Below, piece by piece: positions 50,734-60,900 of a stretch of 64,000 nucleotides of DNA. This stretch comes from Aquipuribacter sp. SD81. Lineage in GTDB: Bacteria; Actinomycetota; Actinomycetes; Actinomycetales; JBBAYJ01. How positions within the stretch are numbered: the stretch's first letter is position 1; each line of letters starts with the position of its first letter. The stretch lies in assembly GCF_037153975.1 (NCBI RefSeq), contig NZ_JBBAYJ010000002.1:62001-126000 (forward strand), in the 5' to 3' direction. The notes beneath the pieces were generated by a model. The model searched no databases. It had not been told where the DNA came from and saw only the letters and a program-made list of their open reading frames with translations. The translations under genes were made by a program, and so were the position numbers.

Positions 50734-52205
50734 CCGTCGAGCAGCTGCGGGGACCGCTAGGGGTCGCGGTCCTCGCGGTCCTGCTGGTCGCCGCCTACGT
50801 CGCCCTCGTCGTCGTGCCGCGGAACCGCAAGCCGAGCTCGGCGACGGCCTGGATGCTCCTCATCTACATCCTGCCCGTCGTCGGTCTGCTCGCCTTCCTC
50901 GTCATCGGCAGCCCCCGCCTGCCCGCCGCCCGGCGCGCGCGGCAGACCGAGGTCGACCGTCGGATCGCGGCCCGCGTGGTCGCCGAGGGCCTCGGGCACG
51001 TCGAGGCACCGGGCCCGCCGTGGCTGGACGGCGTCGTCCGGCAGAACCAGAACGTCGGCGCCCTGCCCATGCTGCAGGGCTGCTCCGCCGAGATCCACGA
51101 CGGCTACGAGGAGACGATCCAGGCGATCGCCGACGACATCGCCGCCGCCACCGACTTCGTCCACGTCGAGGTCTACATCCTGTCCCTCGACGAGACGACG
51201 GAGCCGTTCTTCGCCGCGCTGGAGAAGGCCGTCGCCAACGGCGCCGGCGTGCGGGTCCTGCTCGACCACATCGGCTCGGCGGGCTACCCCGGCTACCGCG
51301 CGACCCTGGAGCGGCTCACGGCGGCCGGCGTGCAATGGCACCTCATGCTGCCGGTGCAGCCGTGGCGCGGCCGCTACCAGCGCCCCGACCTGCGCAACCA
51401 CCGCAAGCTCGTCGTCGTCGACGGTCTCGTCGGCTGGGCCGGGTCGCAGAACGTCATCGACAGCTCCTACGACAAGCGCGCCAACCGCCGCAAGGGGCTG
51501 CGCTGGCAGGACCTCATGGTCCGCGTGCGCGGCCCGGTCGTGCAGTCGCTGGACGCGGTGTTCCTCACCGACTGGTTCAGCGAGACCGACGAGCTGCTCG
51601 ACATCACCGCACCCGAGCGTCCGACGGACGCCGCCGGGGTGGCCGCGGAAGGGCCGCTCGCGATCCAGGTCCTGCCGAGCGGGCCGGGCTACGACACCGA
51701 GAACAACCTGCTCATGTTCAACGCGCTGCTGTACTCCGCCCGCCGGCGGGTCAGCATCACGAGCCCGTACTTCGTGCCGGACGAGTCGCTGCTCGACGCC
51801 GTCGTCGCCGCCGGGCTGCGTGGCCTCGACGTCGAGCTGTTCGTGCCGGCCGAGGCCGACCAGTTCTTCGTGCAGCACGCCCAGCGCAGCTACTTCGAGA
51901 CGCTGCTGCGCGCAGGCGTCCGCATCCACCTCTACCCGGCCCCGACGGTGCTGCACGCCAAGCACATGAGCATCGACGACGACGTCGCCTACGTCGGCTC
52001 CAGCAACCTCGACATCCGCTCCTTCCAGCTCGACCTCGAGTCCTCGCTGCTCATCCAGGGCCGTGAGTTCGTCGACGACCTGCGGCGGGTGGAGGACGGG
52101 TACCGGGCGGCGAGCCGCGAGCTCACGCTCGCGGAGTGGCTGTACCGGCCGCGCGTAGCACGGGTGGTCGACAACCTCGCGCGCCTCACGTCCGCGCTGC
52201 AGTGA
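50730..52205 (+). CDS. cls: Cardiolipin synthase
   Basis: 491 aa. Two N-terminal membrane helices are followed by two PLD domains with HKD motifs: NHRKLVVVDG near residue 224 and LHAKHMSIDD near 408, each followed by GS/SN signatures (GWAGSQN; GSSNLDIRS). The layout and length match ClsA-type enzymes that condense phosphatidylglycerol, although some actinomycetes use a CDP-alcohol type enzyme instead. Membrane located. GTG start shares GTGA with a 14-codon leader. Confidence 0.88.
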   Translation: MTVEQLRGPLGVAVLAVLLVAAYVALVVVPRNRKPSSATAWMLLIYILPVVGLLAFLVIGSPRLPAARRARQTEVDRRIAARVVAEGLGHVEAPGPPWLDGVVRQNQNVGALPMLQGCSAEIHDGYEETIQAIADDIAAATDFVHVEVYILSLDETTEPFFAALEKAVANGAGVRVLLDHIGSAGYPGYRATLERLTAAGVQWHLMLPVQPWRGRYQRPDLRNHRKLVVVDGLVGWAGSQNVIDSSYDKRANRRKGLRWQDLMVRVRGPVVQSLDAVFLTDWFSETDELLDITAPERPTDAAGVAAEGPLAIQVLPSGPGYDTENNLLMFNALLYSARRRVSITSPYFVPDESLLDAVVAAGLRGLDVELFVPAEADQFFVQHAQRSYFETLLRAGVRIHLYPAPTVLHAKHMSIDDDVAYVGSSNLDIRSFQLDLESSLLIQGREFVDDLRRVEDGYRAASRELTLAEWLYRPRVARVVDNLARLTSALQ

Positions 52206-52285
52206 CGCCAGCGGGCTGCCCTCCGGTCGACTCCGCACCGACCCACGCACGGAACGCGCCACCCGGCGCCGCGGTGAGGGGGGCG

Positions 52286-53188
52286 TCACAGCCCGGTCTG
52301 ATCGACCCCGTAGGTGGCCTGCTCGCGGGTGAAGCCTTCGAACTCGAGCTGCTCGATGAGGCCGGAGCGAGAGAAGGACGTGAAGTCGAGGTAGTCCTGC
52401 GCGGACTTGGCGGCCTGCTCGTTCCAGTCGACATCGAGCTGGCTGACGGCCCACTCCGCGTCGGCGTTCGAGTAGCCCTCGAACTCGAGCTGCTCGATGA
52501 GCCCGGACCGGGAGAAGGCGGTGAAGGCGAGGTAGTCCTCGGCGGACCGCTTCGCGTTCTGCTGGGCGACCGTCCCGGCCGCAGCCTCCTCGGCCGCCTT
52601 CTCCGCTGCCGCCCGCTCCTCTGCCGCCTTCTGCTCCGCCGCGAGCTCCTCGGCCGCCTGTGCGGCCGCCGCCTCCTCGGCCGCCACGCGCTCGGCTTCG
52701 GCGGCCTCTGCAGCCGCCGCCGCTTCCTCTGCCGCCTCCTTCTCGGCTGCTTCCTGCGCAGCAGCCTCTTCGGCCGCCTCGTTCTCGGCCGCCGCCTCGG
52801 CGGCGGCCTCGTCGACAGCGACGACGGAGGCCTCGGCCTCTGCCGCAGCAACCTCCTCGACCAGCTCGGACGTGTCGGCCGCCGAGGCGGCCTCGACCTC
52901 GGTGGTGCTACCGCCCGCGGCGACGGCGACAGCGATGACGATCACCCAGAACAGAGCCGCGAGGCCGCCGATGACGACGGCGGCCACAGCCAGGCCACGA
53001 CCGTCGCGCCTCCCGGGACCGGTCCGACGCAGCGCGAGGACGCCGAGCACGAGTCCGACCGGCCAGAACAGGATGGCGAGCACGAGCGCGACGACGGCGA
53101 GCGGCTCCACGCCCCGCCCCGGGCCGGCCGGGGACGCAGGAGGCGGCGCTCCGGGAGAGACGGGCGGGAGGGTGGCAGAGCCGGACAT
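52286..53188 (-). CDS. Membrane protein with Ala/Glu coiled coil and two Ltp repeats
   Basis: 300 aa. A Pro-rich N-terminus precedes a DUF4190-like two-helix membrane region (ALVLAILFWPVGLVLGVLAL and AAVVIGGLAALFWVIVIAVA), then about 110 residues of almost pure Ala/Glu/Lys coil. Two copies of a 40-residue repeat end the protein (SAEDYLAFTAFSRSGLIEQL and SAQDYLDFTSFSRSGLIEQL), which belong to the Ltp family named for a phage superinfection-exclusion lipoprotein but common in actinomycete surface proteins. ATG at 53188 has GGAG upstream. The coil probably spans the envelope and presents the repeats. Confidence 0.78.
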   Translation of the reverse strand: MSGSATLPPVSPGAPPPASPAGPGRGVEPLAVVALVLAILFWPVGLVLGVLALRRTGPGRRDGRGLAVAAVVIGGLAALFWVIVIAVAVAAGGSTTEVEAASAADTSELVEEVAAAEAEASVVAVDEAAAEAAAENEAAEEAAAQEAAEKEAAEEAAAAAEAAEAERVAAEEAAAAQAAEELAAEQKAAEERAAAEKAAEEAAAGTVAQQNAKRSAEDYLAFTAFSRSGLIEQLEFEGYSNADAEWAVSQLDVDWNEQAAKSAQDYLDFTSFSRSGLIEQLEFEGFTREQATYGVDQTGL

Positions 53189-53431
53189 CGCAGCGCTCCA
53201 GGTCATCGGCGTCGAAGGACCCGCCCATGTCACATGTCCTCGGGCGGGCTGAGCAGCCGAACGGGTGCAGAGGGGACGAAAGGACGACCTGCGTCGAAGG
53301 GCCCGCCGAACCACCACGAGACGGTGTAGGCGTCCGGCGCCGTCACGGAACTCCTCGGGCAGGTCCGCGGCCCAAGCGGGCTACGGCTGGCCCCATGGTC
53401 CGCCGGCCGCGCGACGAAGGAGGATCGCGGC

Positions 53432-54442
53432 GTGCGCGCCGTCCTCCACGACCGTTACGGCCCCGTCGACCTGCTGCGTCTCGGCGAGGTACCCGAGCCC
53501 GAGCCTTCGCCGGACGAGGTCCTCGTGCGCGTGGCGGCGACGTCGGTCCACGTCGACGTGTGGCACACGGTGACCGGCCTGCCGTACGCGCTGCGCCTCA
53601 TGGGCAACGGCGTCCGGGCACCCCGGCGCCGCGTGCCCGGCACCGACGTCGCCGGGACCGTCGAGGCCGTCGGCGAGGCCGTCACGCGGTTCCGGCCCGG
53701 GCAGCGGGTGTGGGGCGAGACGGTCCGCGGCATCCAGTGGCGCAACGGCGGCGCGTGGGCCGAGCTCGTCGCCGCCCCCGAGGACGGGCTCGTGGCGTGC
53801 GACGACGCCCTCGACGACACCGCCGCCGCCGCGCTCGGCACCCCGGCGGTGCTCGCGTACGACGTGCTCGTCGACCAGGCCCGCTTCCGCGCCGGCGACA
53901 GCGTGCTCGTCAACGGTGCGGCGGGGGCGCTCGGCGGGTACGTCGTGCAGCTGGCACGGGCGCTCGGCGCCTCCCGCGTCGTCGGCGTCGACGCGGGCGA
54001 CCGGCTCGACCTCGTCCGCGCCGCGGGCGCCGACGTGACCGTCGACTACCGGGCCGAGGACGTGACACGGCGGCTCGAGCGCTACGACGTCGTGGTCGAC
54101 GTCGCGAGCACCCGGCCGTTCCGCGAGTGGCGCCCGGTCGTGGCCGACGGCGGGCGGTACATCCGGGTCGGCCACGACCACTACGGGCGGGGCATGAACC
54201 GCATCACCGGCAGCATGGGGCCGATCCTCGGGCTGCTCGCCGCGTCGCTGGTGGTGCCGGAGCTGCCGCGTCCGGGCCGCACCACGCCTCGCCGCGAGCG
54301 CCTGGACCGCCTCGCCGCCCTGGTCGCCGAGGGACGGCTGCGGCCGGTTGTCGACCGGACGTACCCGCTCGCCGACGTGGTGCCCGCGATGCAGCGGCTG
54401 CAGGAGGGTCGGGCGCGGGGACGCATCGTGCTCGTGCCGTGA
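53432..54442 (+). CDS. Medium-chain dehydrogenase/quinone oxidoreductase family protein
   Basis: 336 aa. Nucleotide-binding loop VNGAAGALGGYVVQLARALG with the AxxGxxG pattern, N-terminal GroES-like fold (TDVAGTVEAVGEAVTRFRPG), and C-terminal EGRLRPVVDRTYPL. There are no zinc-binding Cys, so it belongs to the zinc-free quinone oxidoreductase group that uses NADPH. GTG has GGAGG 8 nt upstream. The remnant at 50.4 kb resembles its C-terminus. Confidence 0.87.
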   Translation: MRAVLHDRYGPVDLLRLGEVPEPEPSPDEVLVRVAATSVHVDVWHTVTGLPYALRLMGNGVRAPRRRVPGTDVAGTVEAVGEAVTRFRPGQRVWGETVRGIQWRNGGAWAELVAAPEDGLVACDDALDDTAAAALGTPAVLAYDVLVDQARFRAGDSVLVNGAAGALGGYVVQLARALGASRVVGVDAGDRLDLVRAAGADVTVDYRAEDVTRRLERYDVVVDVASTRPFREWRPVVADGGRYIRVGHDHYGRGMNRITGSMGPILGLLAASLVVPELPRPGRTTPRRERLDRLAALVAEGRLRPVVDRTYPLADVVPAMQRLQEGRARGRIVLVP

Positions 54443-54541
54443 GGTCCTCGGACGGCGGCCGGCCGCCCGTCGCGATAGGCCGTCGACCGCTGCGGTCCCG
54501 GACTGGCGGGAGCGGGCCGGCGGAGGGAGGACACTTCGGAG

Positions 54542-55384
54542 ATGGCTGACCTCTCCTGTCCCGCGTGCACGGCCCCCGACGAGCACGTCCGGCTGGTGGC
54601 GCAGACCGCGTCGGGGCAGAAGGAGCTCGGCTGCGAGGAGTGCGGCCACCGGTGGCTGCGGGGTCAGGCGCGGCGTGTGCCGTCCGGTCGTCCGCCCGGG
54701 CGCTCGTCGACGAGCAGCCAGGCCGTCTTCGACCGGGCGTCGCAGGTCTCGCCCGAGGTGGCGGCGAAGGTGACCGCCGCCAAGGCGCGCTACCTCGCAC
54801 GCGACCGTGCCCCGAGGCCCGGCGCGGCGCAGTACCAGGCGCGCTACCAGGCCCTGTTCTCCCCCGAGGGCCTCGGCGGTGCGAGCGCGGCCGACCTGCG
54901 CGAGTTCGCGACCAGCCCCTTCGGCGTCAGCTCGGGGAGCTCGCACGCGTTCCTCGCGGCGTGGGACGCGCTCGGGGACTACGAGGCCGCGCGGCTCACG
55001 CGCGGCACGATCCACTACCTGCTCCACGGTCCCGCGCACCTCCCCCTCGAGCAGCGCCTCACCCAGCTCGTGCAGGGCACGCACGTGGTGGGCATGGCGG
55101 GGTTCAAGGAGACGCTGCTGACGCGGACGCTGTGCGTGGCGCACCCGGAGCGCTTCCTGCCCGTGCTCGGCTACGGCGGCACGCAGGGCGGCAAGCGCTC
55201 CATCGCCAAGCAGGTGTTCGGGCTCGACCTGCCGCGCATCGACTCCTCGGCCATCACGGTCGGGCGGGCCGTGGTGTGGAGCAACGACCTGCTGGTGGGC
55301 CTCGTGGGGACGGGCTTCACCGACCTGCACGACGCGTCGCTGTTCCTGCTGCAGGCGCGCAAGGAGCGCGTGGCCGCCGGCTGA
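54542..55384 (+). CDS. Hypothetical protein with N-terminal zinc ribbon
   Basis: 280 aa. Residues 6-36 hold CPAC and CEECGH, a four-Cys zinc ribbon. A linker rich in Arg/Pro/Ser leads to a helical domain with LFSPEGLGGASAADLREF, then HVVGMAGFKETLLTRTL, RFLPVLGYGG and TVGRAVVWSNDLLVGLVG. This looks like a conserved globular domain, possibly DNA binding, and similar segments occur next to restriction-type ATPases in my recollection, but I do not recognise a named family. ATG has GGAGG upstream. Monocistronic. Confidence 0.7.
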   Translation: MADLSCPACTAPDEHVRLVAQTASGQKELGCEECGHRWLRGQARRVPSGRPPGRSSTSSQAVFDRASQVSPEVAAKVTAAKARYLARDRAPRPGAAQYQARYQALFSPEGLGGASAADLREFATSPFGVSSGSSHAFLAAWDALGDYEAARLTRGTIHYLLHGPAHLPLEQRLTQLVQGTHVVGMAGFKETLLTRTLCVAHPERFLPVLGYGGTQGGKRSIAKQVFGLDLPRIDSSAITVGRAVVWSNDLLVGLVGTGFTDLHDASLFLLQARKERVAAG

Positions 55385-55809
55385 GGCCCGGGCCGCGGCG
55401 GGAGCGCGGGTCGACCCGCGTCGGCGGGCTCGCGGGTGTGCGAGGTGCGCCACACGCGTGCGGGCTCTGCGGCCGTCCGACGACTGTCGCGGTCACGTCG
55501 TGTGCCCCCATTGGGGGCACACGCTGAGAGCCGACCTTGCAGGAGCGAGGTCGCGAAGCACGACCGGCGAGGCGCTGGCGTTGCGGCGAGCGACGGCTCC
55601 CACCGTGACCACCTCGAGCCCGCCGACGACGACCTCGGCCGGGACGCTTGGTGAGACGCGGCGAGAGGCCGTCACGCACGTCGAGGTCGAGCCGGACAGG
55701 TCCGGGCTCGCGGCGACCAGCTACGTGCGGTGCGGGGGGTCGAGACCCTGCTGCGGCGGCTCCTCGCCCTCTGACGAGGCGGCCGAGTCCGTCGTCCGGG
55801 CCTCGCCCC
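55385..55809. other. 425-bp region without a supportable gene
   Basis: Between the zinc-ribbon protein and the convergent superinfection-immunity-family gene. It contains TGCCCCCA element copy E and otherwise only short frames with poor codon use. Codon-periodicity of G/C is weak compared with neighbouring genes. Confidence 0.6.
55500..55522. repeat. TGCCCCCA palindromic element, copy E
   Basis: GTGTGCCCCCA and TGGGGGCACAC form a perfect 11-bp inverted repeat around a single T. It is the most symmetrical copy but lacks the outer GAGGCG stem of copies A and B. It lies between converging gene ends. Confidence 0.85.
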
Positions 55810-56463
55810 TCACTGCACGTGCGAGGTCCACGCCCGACCGTCGAAGTACCGGACATCGCCCTGGCCGTCCGGGTACCAGCCGGGCGCCCACGCCGGTGCG
55901 GGCGGCGCGACGGGGACGTTCACCTGCACGTACGTCGGCGCGGCCAATGTGGCGACCGGGTCGCTCATGCACGACATGACGAGCGCGGCGACCCATCCGA
56001 TGAACGTCCACCCGACGAGCACGTTGAGGAGCGCGATCGCGCCCACGTTCGAGCGCTGACGGGTGGCGGCGATCGCCCACGGCAGCATGTAGCCGAGCGT
56101 CAGGACGGTGATCACCCACGCGATTGCGATGTGGCCGCCGCCCACCCGGGGCCGGTACGGCGCCACTCCCTGCGCCGTGCGGACCGCGGGCAGCGGCTGC
56201 GGGACGGGCACGACCGGGCCGGCCGCGGGGGCCGGGGCGGGCGGGGCGGGCGGGGCGGCCGGCCCCGGGTGGTACCCCTCGGACACGACAGGGCCTTCGA
56301 TGACGCGGTCGTCGAAGGACGGCCGCGGCATCTCGACGGTGTCCGGCGAGTCGGGGTGCCGGTCGCGGTCCGCCGACTGCGGTCCGGACGGCACCGCGTC
56401 GGTGTACGGATCGAACCTGTCTGCGTCCTCGTTCCCGGAGCCCCCGCGGGCGACGTCGTTCAT
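55810..56463 (-). CDS. Superinfection immunity-family membrane protein with DUF2510 domain
   Basis: 217 aa. A long acidic and Pro/Ala-rich N-terminal half is followed by two membrane helices (GHIAIAWVITVLTLGYMLPW and NVLVGWTFIGWVAALVM), a pattern of the superinfection-immunity (Imm-like) family. The C-terminal DUF2510 motif APGWYPDG and YFDGRAWTSHV is common in actinobacterial membrane proteins. The family name comes from phage T4 Imm; cellular members have unknown function. ATG at 56463 chosen because the upstream extension is of different composition. Confidence 0.78.
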   Translation of the reverse strand: MNDVARGGSGNEDADRFDPYTDAVPSGPQSADRDRHPDSPDTVEMPRPSFDDRVIEGPVVSEGYHPGPAAPPAPPAPAPAAGPVVPVPQPLPAVRTAQGVAPYRPRVGGGHIAIAWVITVLTLGYMLPWAIAATRQRSNVGAIALLNVLVGWTFIGWVAALVMSCMSDPVATLAAPTYVQVNVPVAPPAPAWAPGWYPDGQGDVRYFDGRAWTSHVQ

Positions 56464-56642
56464 GGCGCGAGTCTGGCCCTCAGCCGTGGGTCGAGGAGAA
56501 GGAATCGGTGGAAAGGGTGCCGACCATCGCCGCCGCGCAGGGGACAACGGGCGGTGCCCCTCCGACGCCAGGTCCTCGTTGCGACGACCCGACCTCGCTC
56601 GGCCCGACGACGTGGTCGGAGTCTGGCGCATGGCCCTGACGG

Positions 56643-57072
56643 CTACACGTCATCCGCGGCGAGGTCGGCACGGACGGCGTCGACGATCACCCGCGCGGAC
56701 GTCAGGTCGGACTGCACCTGTTGCGTGCCGATCGCCACGTCCCTGTACTCGCTGCGGTTCCATGTCAGCCGCATGGCCCGGAAGCGTCGTACGGCGCCGG
56801 ATTCGTCGACGATCGCAGCCGAGGCGTACAGCCCCACCGCCTCGTGAGCGCCGGAGCGGTTCGTCGAGCGCAGTTCCCGCGCGAGCATGTGAGCGGTGAT
56901 TGCCTTCCGCGCCGCGTCGTAGAGCGGCGTACGCCATGGCCGGGTCCAGCGCGGCGAGGAGACCGGCGCTCTCGAGATGGTGCGCGCAGAGCTCCAGGCG
57001 TTCCCTTGCGGAGTCGCCGTCCACGGTGACCCGCTCGAGTCGACCGGCGCGGATCGGGTCCTCGACGCTCAC
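56643..57072 (-). pseudogene. HEPN-domain protein gene with frameshift
   Basis: From a GTG at 57072 (overlapping the stop of the nucleotidyltransferase gene) the frame reads VEDPIRAGRLERVTVDG and so on to AAYAAL-type residues near 56920. The conserved continuation YDAARKAITAHMLARELR and RLTWNRSEYRDV is in another frame and ends at 56643. The total of 430 nt is one more than a multiple of three, so one base is inserted or two are deleted near 56915-56925. HEPN proteins pair with MNT nucleotidyltransferases as toxin-antitoxin modules; here the toxin-side gene looks broken, unless the shift is a sequencing error. Confidence 0.7.
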
Positions 57073-57686
57073 GAGACGTCCGCTCCGACGACGTCGACGC
57101 GGGCGCCGGCGCGGACCGCATCGAGGAAGCCGGACCGGTCGTTCCTCCACTCCTCGGGCGAGAGGAGGGTCGGCGCGACCTCGCGCCCGAGACGCTCCCC
57201 TGCCGCCGTCACCGCGTCGGCGAGGGCGTCCGTGTCCGGTCGACCCACCACGAGCAGGTCCACGTCGGTCGGTGGCGGGCCCGCCGTCCCGGCATAGCGC
57301 TCGGCCCAGCCGCCGAAGATGGCGGCGTAGTAGATGCCCCCCACGGTGCTGAGGAGCTCTGAGAGCACCACCTGCGGACCGAAGGCCTTCAACACGAGGC
57401 CTGCCAGCTCCGGGTACAGGACCGCGGTGCTGTCCACGCGCACCGATCGTTGGTTGCGGCCACCGTGCACCTGAACGACCCCCGCCTGCTCGAGGCGACG
57501 GACCTCCCGGGAAGCAGTGGGCTGCGACACGTCCGCGGCACCGGCGATCTCCGAGACCGACCAGTCACGCTGGGGGTTCAGCAGAACGGTCGCCATCACG
57601 CGGGCTTGCGCCGCGCTGCGGAGCAGCGGAAGCAGGGGCGGAGCGGCTTGAACCACATTCTGAATACTAGTCGCCGACATGTGCAT
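57069..57686 (-). CDS. HTH plus MNT-type nucleotidyltransferase (HEPN partner)
   Basis: 205 aa. The N-terminal winged helix reads DWSVSEIAGAADVSQPTASREV and EQAGVVQVHGGRNQRSV, similar to ArsR-type DNA-binding domains. The C-terminal domain carries AAIFGGWAERYAG and PTDVDLLVVG, the GG and DxD-type motif of minimal nucleotidyltransferases. MNT antitoxins AMPylate HEPN partners. The stop overlaps the GTG of the HEPN gene. Either of two in-frame ATGs (57686 or 57680) could be the start. Confidence 0.85.
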   Translation of the reverse strand: MHMSATSIQNVVQAAPPLLPLLRSAAQARVMATVLLNPQRDWSVSEIAGAADVSQPTASREVRRLEQAGVVQVHGGRNQRSVRVDSTAVLYPELAGLVLKAFGPQVVLSELLSTVGGIYYAAIFGGWAERYAGTAGPPPTDVDLLVVGRPDTDALADAVTAAGERLGREVAPTLLSPEEWRNDRSGFLDAVRAGARVDVVGADVS

Positions 57687-57794
57687 ACCGCTGAGGGCGT
57701 CCTGCTTCGACGGCCCGGCACCAGCAACGGTGCTACTCGGGCCCTCAGCACCTAGGCGGCTCGGGTTCGGTCCCTGCCAACTTCTGCACTGCAT

Positions 57795-57908
57795 TGCCGG
57801 GTCGATGCTCGCGAAGGGTGCCGGCCCTTAAGCCCGCAATCGCGACCCCCTTGAGCTCGCCGGGCGGTCTCGACGCGCAGAACACAGGACCACACTGCAT
57901 CGGCCGGC
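57795..57908. other. Short intergenic region without visible signal
   Basis: About 110 bp between the nucleotidyltransferase gene start region and the end of the helicase gene. The base composition is less GC-rich than neighbours and contains short A/T runs. I see no palindrome or ORF with gene-like codon use. Confidence 0.5.
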
Positions 57909-60900
57909 TTACGCCACCACCGACGACGCTCGGTAGATCTCGACCGGCATCGGTCGACGCAGCTTCCACGTGATGGCGATAGGTCGGTCGCCATCATGGT
58001 GCTGGTAGGTCAGCGGCCCGAGCAGCGAGTACGGGCCGGCACCACCCCATGCGTTGGTTCGGGTTTGCCGCGTCAGGAGCAGCACGTGAGTCCCCCGCTC
58101 ACGGTGACGCAGGTACCGCTGTCCCACCTCGGAGTCGACGCTCGTCCGGTTCTGGGATTCCCAGTGAAAGAGGTCGGGGCTTATGGCGTAGTCGCGGTAC
58201 ATGGTGTCCGGGGAGTGGTGCTTCTCGTCCTTCACCAGCGTCACGAAGAACGCGTCAGCACGAGCCGCCCCCGCCCACACCACCCCAGCCGCGTGCCCCT
58301 GCGTCCTCCTCGGCGTCGCCGTCTCGATGTCCGCCCAGTCGAGCGCGGCGAGCACCTCGTCGCGGCTGTAGCGAGCGTGCGTCTGCAGCGTCACCTGCTG
58401 CAGGCCGGCCTCCAATGGCAGGGGCACGTGCTCGGCGCGAGCGAGCCCGAGCGCGATGAGCTGCCGCATCTCGTCGCACACGGCGGGGTGGGCCAGCAGC
58501 TCGTCGAGCCCGTCCTGGTAGGTGTCGTGCCCGCCGCCGTCGGGCCACACGGCGAAGAAAAGCATCCGGGCGTAGCGCTGGTCCCGCTCTCCCAGCGTCG
58601 TATAGGTGACGGGGCCGCTGAGCAGCCGCGTGTAGACCTCCGCCCGCTCGGGGTCGTCGACGTGCGCCATGGTCGCGGTCCGGGCCAGCAGCTTCTCTTC
58701 GTGCGGCCCGGCGGGCGGCGTCGGGAAGCCGGCCTCCCGCCGCAGCGCCGTCCAGGAGCCGCGCCGGTAGACATCCGCCAGCTCGCGACCGGACTTACGC
58801 AACCAGCCCGCCAGGTCTAGGTCGCCGTGGCTGCTGACCTCCCGGATGAGCTCGGCACGGCGCAGCGACAGCTGTCGCTTGACGTTGTCGAGGACGACCT
58901 CACGAGCCACCTCGTCCAGCACGAGCTCGCAACCTGACGGCAGGTAGGAGAAGCCGTTCTCGACCTGCCGCTGCAGCTGGGTGCGGCTGGCGCCGGTGAG
59001 GGCGCGGTAGCGCAGGTCGAAACGGAACTCGCGGCGCTGCTGGCCGATGAAGTCGAGCACGGTGAGAACGGGCTTGTCGGCGGTCCGGCGCAGTCCGCGG
59101 CCCAGCTGCTGCAGGAAGATCGTGGCGCTCTGGGTCGGGCGGAGCAGCAGCAGCGTGTCGACGTCGGGGACGTCGAGCCCCTCGTTGAACAGGTCGACGG
59201 TGAAGACCGCGTTGACCCGCCGGTTCCGCAGCGCCGCCAGCGCATCGGCCCGGGCCTTCGGGCTCGTGTCCTTGTATACGGCCAGCGCCGGGATGCCGGC
59301 GGCGGTGAAGCGCTCGGCCATGTACCGGGCGTGAGCGATGGACACGCAGAAGCCCAGCGCGCGCATGCGGGCAGGGTCGGGGACCTTGTCCCGCACCTGC
59401 TGCAGCACGATGCGGACGCGCGCGTCGGTGCCGGTGTAGAGCCGCTCGAGGTCGGCGGTGGCGTATTCGCCGGCGCGCCAGTCCAGCCTGGACAGGTCGG
59501 TGCCGTCGCTGACGCCGAAGTAGTGGAACGGGCAGAGCAGGTCGGCGTCCAGCGCGTCCCACAGCCGCAGCTCGGCGGCGGTCCGGCCGTCGAAGACGGA
59601 CCGCACGTCGACGCCGTCACCGCGCTCGGGGGTGGCGGTCAGCCCCAGCAGCTCGGTGGGGCGCAGGTGGTCGAGCAGGCGTCGGTAGGTCGCCGCCTGG
59701 GCGTGGTGGAACTCGTCGACCACGACGACCTGGAAGCGGTCGGGCGCTAACGAGTCGACGCCCGCGGCCGAGAGGCTCTGCACGCTCGCGAAGACGTGCT
59801 GCCAGCGGGTGGGACGGCGCCCGCCGACGTACAGCTCGCCGAAGGAGCCGTCGGCGAGGACCTCGCGGTAGGTGCGCAGCGACTGCTCGAGGATCTCGCT
59901 GCGGTGCGCGACGAAGAGCAGCGACGGCCGGTGCGGCATGCGGGCGTAGTCGAGGGCGGCCACGACGGTCTTTCCGGTTCCGGTGGCGGCAACCACGAGG
60001 TTGCGGTGATGGCCGTGCACGGTCCGCTCGACGTCGAGGCGATCGAGGATCTCCTGCTGGTGTGGGTAGGGGCGAACGTCGAGGCCGCTGATGACGAGCG
60101 GCGCGTCGGACCTGCCACCGTCAGCGCGCGCCAGGGCCTCGTCGAGCCGGTCACGATCGGCGTCGGGGTCGTAGTCGACGAAGGCAGGGTCGGCCCAATA
60201 CGTGTCGAATGTCGCCTCGAACTTGGTGAGCAGCTCGGGGGTGTGGGCCCCGGCGAGTCGGACGTTCCACTCCAACCCGTCGAGCAGGGCCGCCTTACTG
60301 AGGTTGGATGAGCCGACGTAGGCGGTGTCGTAGCCGGTGCGACGGCGGAACAGCCAGGCCTTCGCGTGCAACCGGGTCGACCGCGTCTCGTAGTTGACCT
60401 TGACGTGCGCGCCGAAGTCGCGCACAAGCCGATCGAGGGCGACGCGCTCGGTCGCCCCCATGTACGTCGTCGTGACGACGCGAAGGTCAACGCCTCGGCG
60501 CCTCAGCGTCGTCAGCTGATCTTCGAGCACGCGCAGCCCGTGCCACTTCACGAAGGCGCAGAGGAGGTCGACCCGGTCGGCCGTTGCGAGCTCGGCCCGC
60601 AGTTCGGCGCCCAGCTTCGGCTCGCTGCGAGCGTTGGTGAGCAGCGCAGGCCGCGACAACGGCACCTCCGGACGGAGGGCGCTGAGCCGGTAGACCCCCG
60701 CCGCCTCGCGCTGAGCGAGGGCGAGGAGCTGCCGAGGACCAGGCAGCACTGGGTCGCCGTCGATGTCGGCGAGCAGGCGGTTGACGAGCTCGAGGCGCGC
60801 GTCCGGCTCGAGGTCGACCAGCGCCCACGCAAGGCGGCGCGCGACGTGCTCAGCGAGGACCGTCGCCTGCTGCGCCGGCTCGACCGCATCCTCGACCGGG

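Noticed and set aside
21371-55522. Peptide pattern CPHWGYT/CPHWGHT encoded at several TGCCCCCA element copies
   Set aside because: It recurs because the DNA element recurs; the surrounding frames are not gene-like, so the conserved unit is DNA, not protein.
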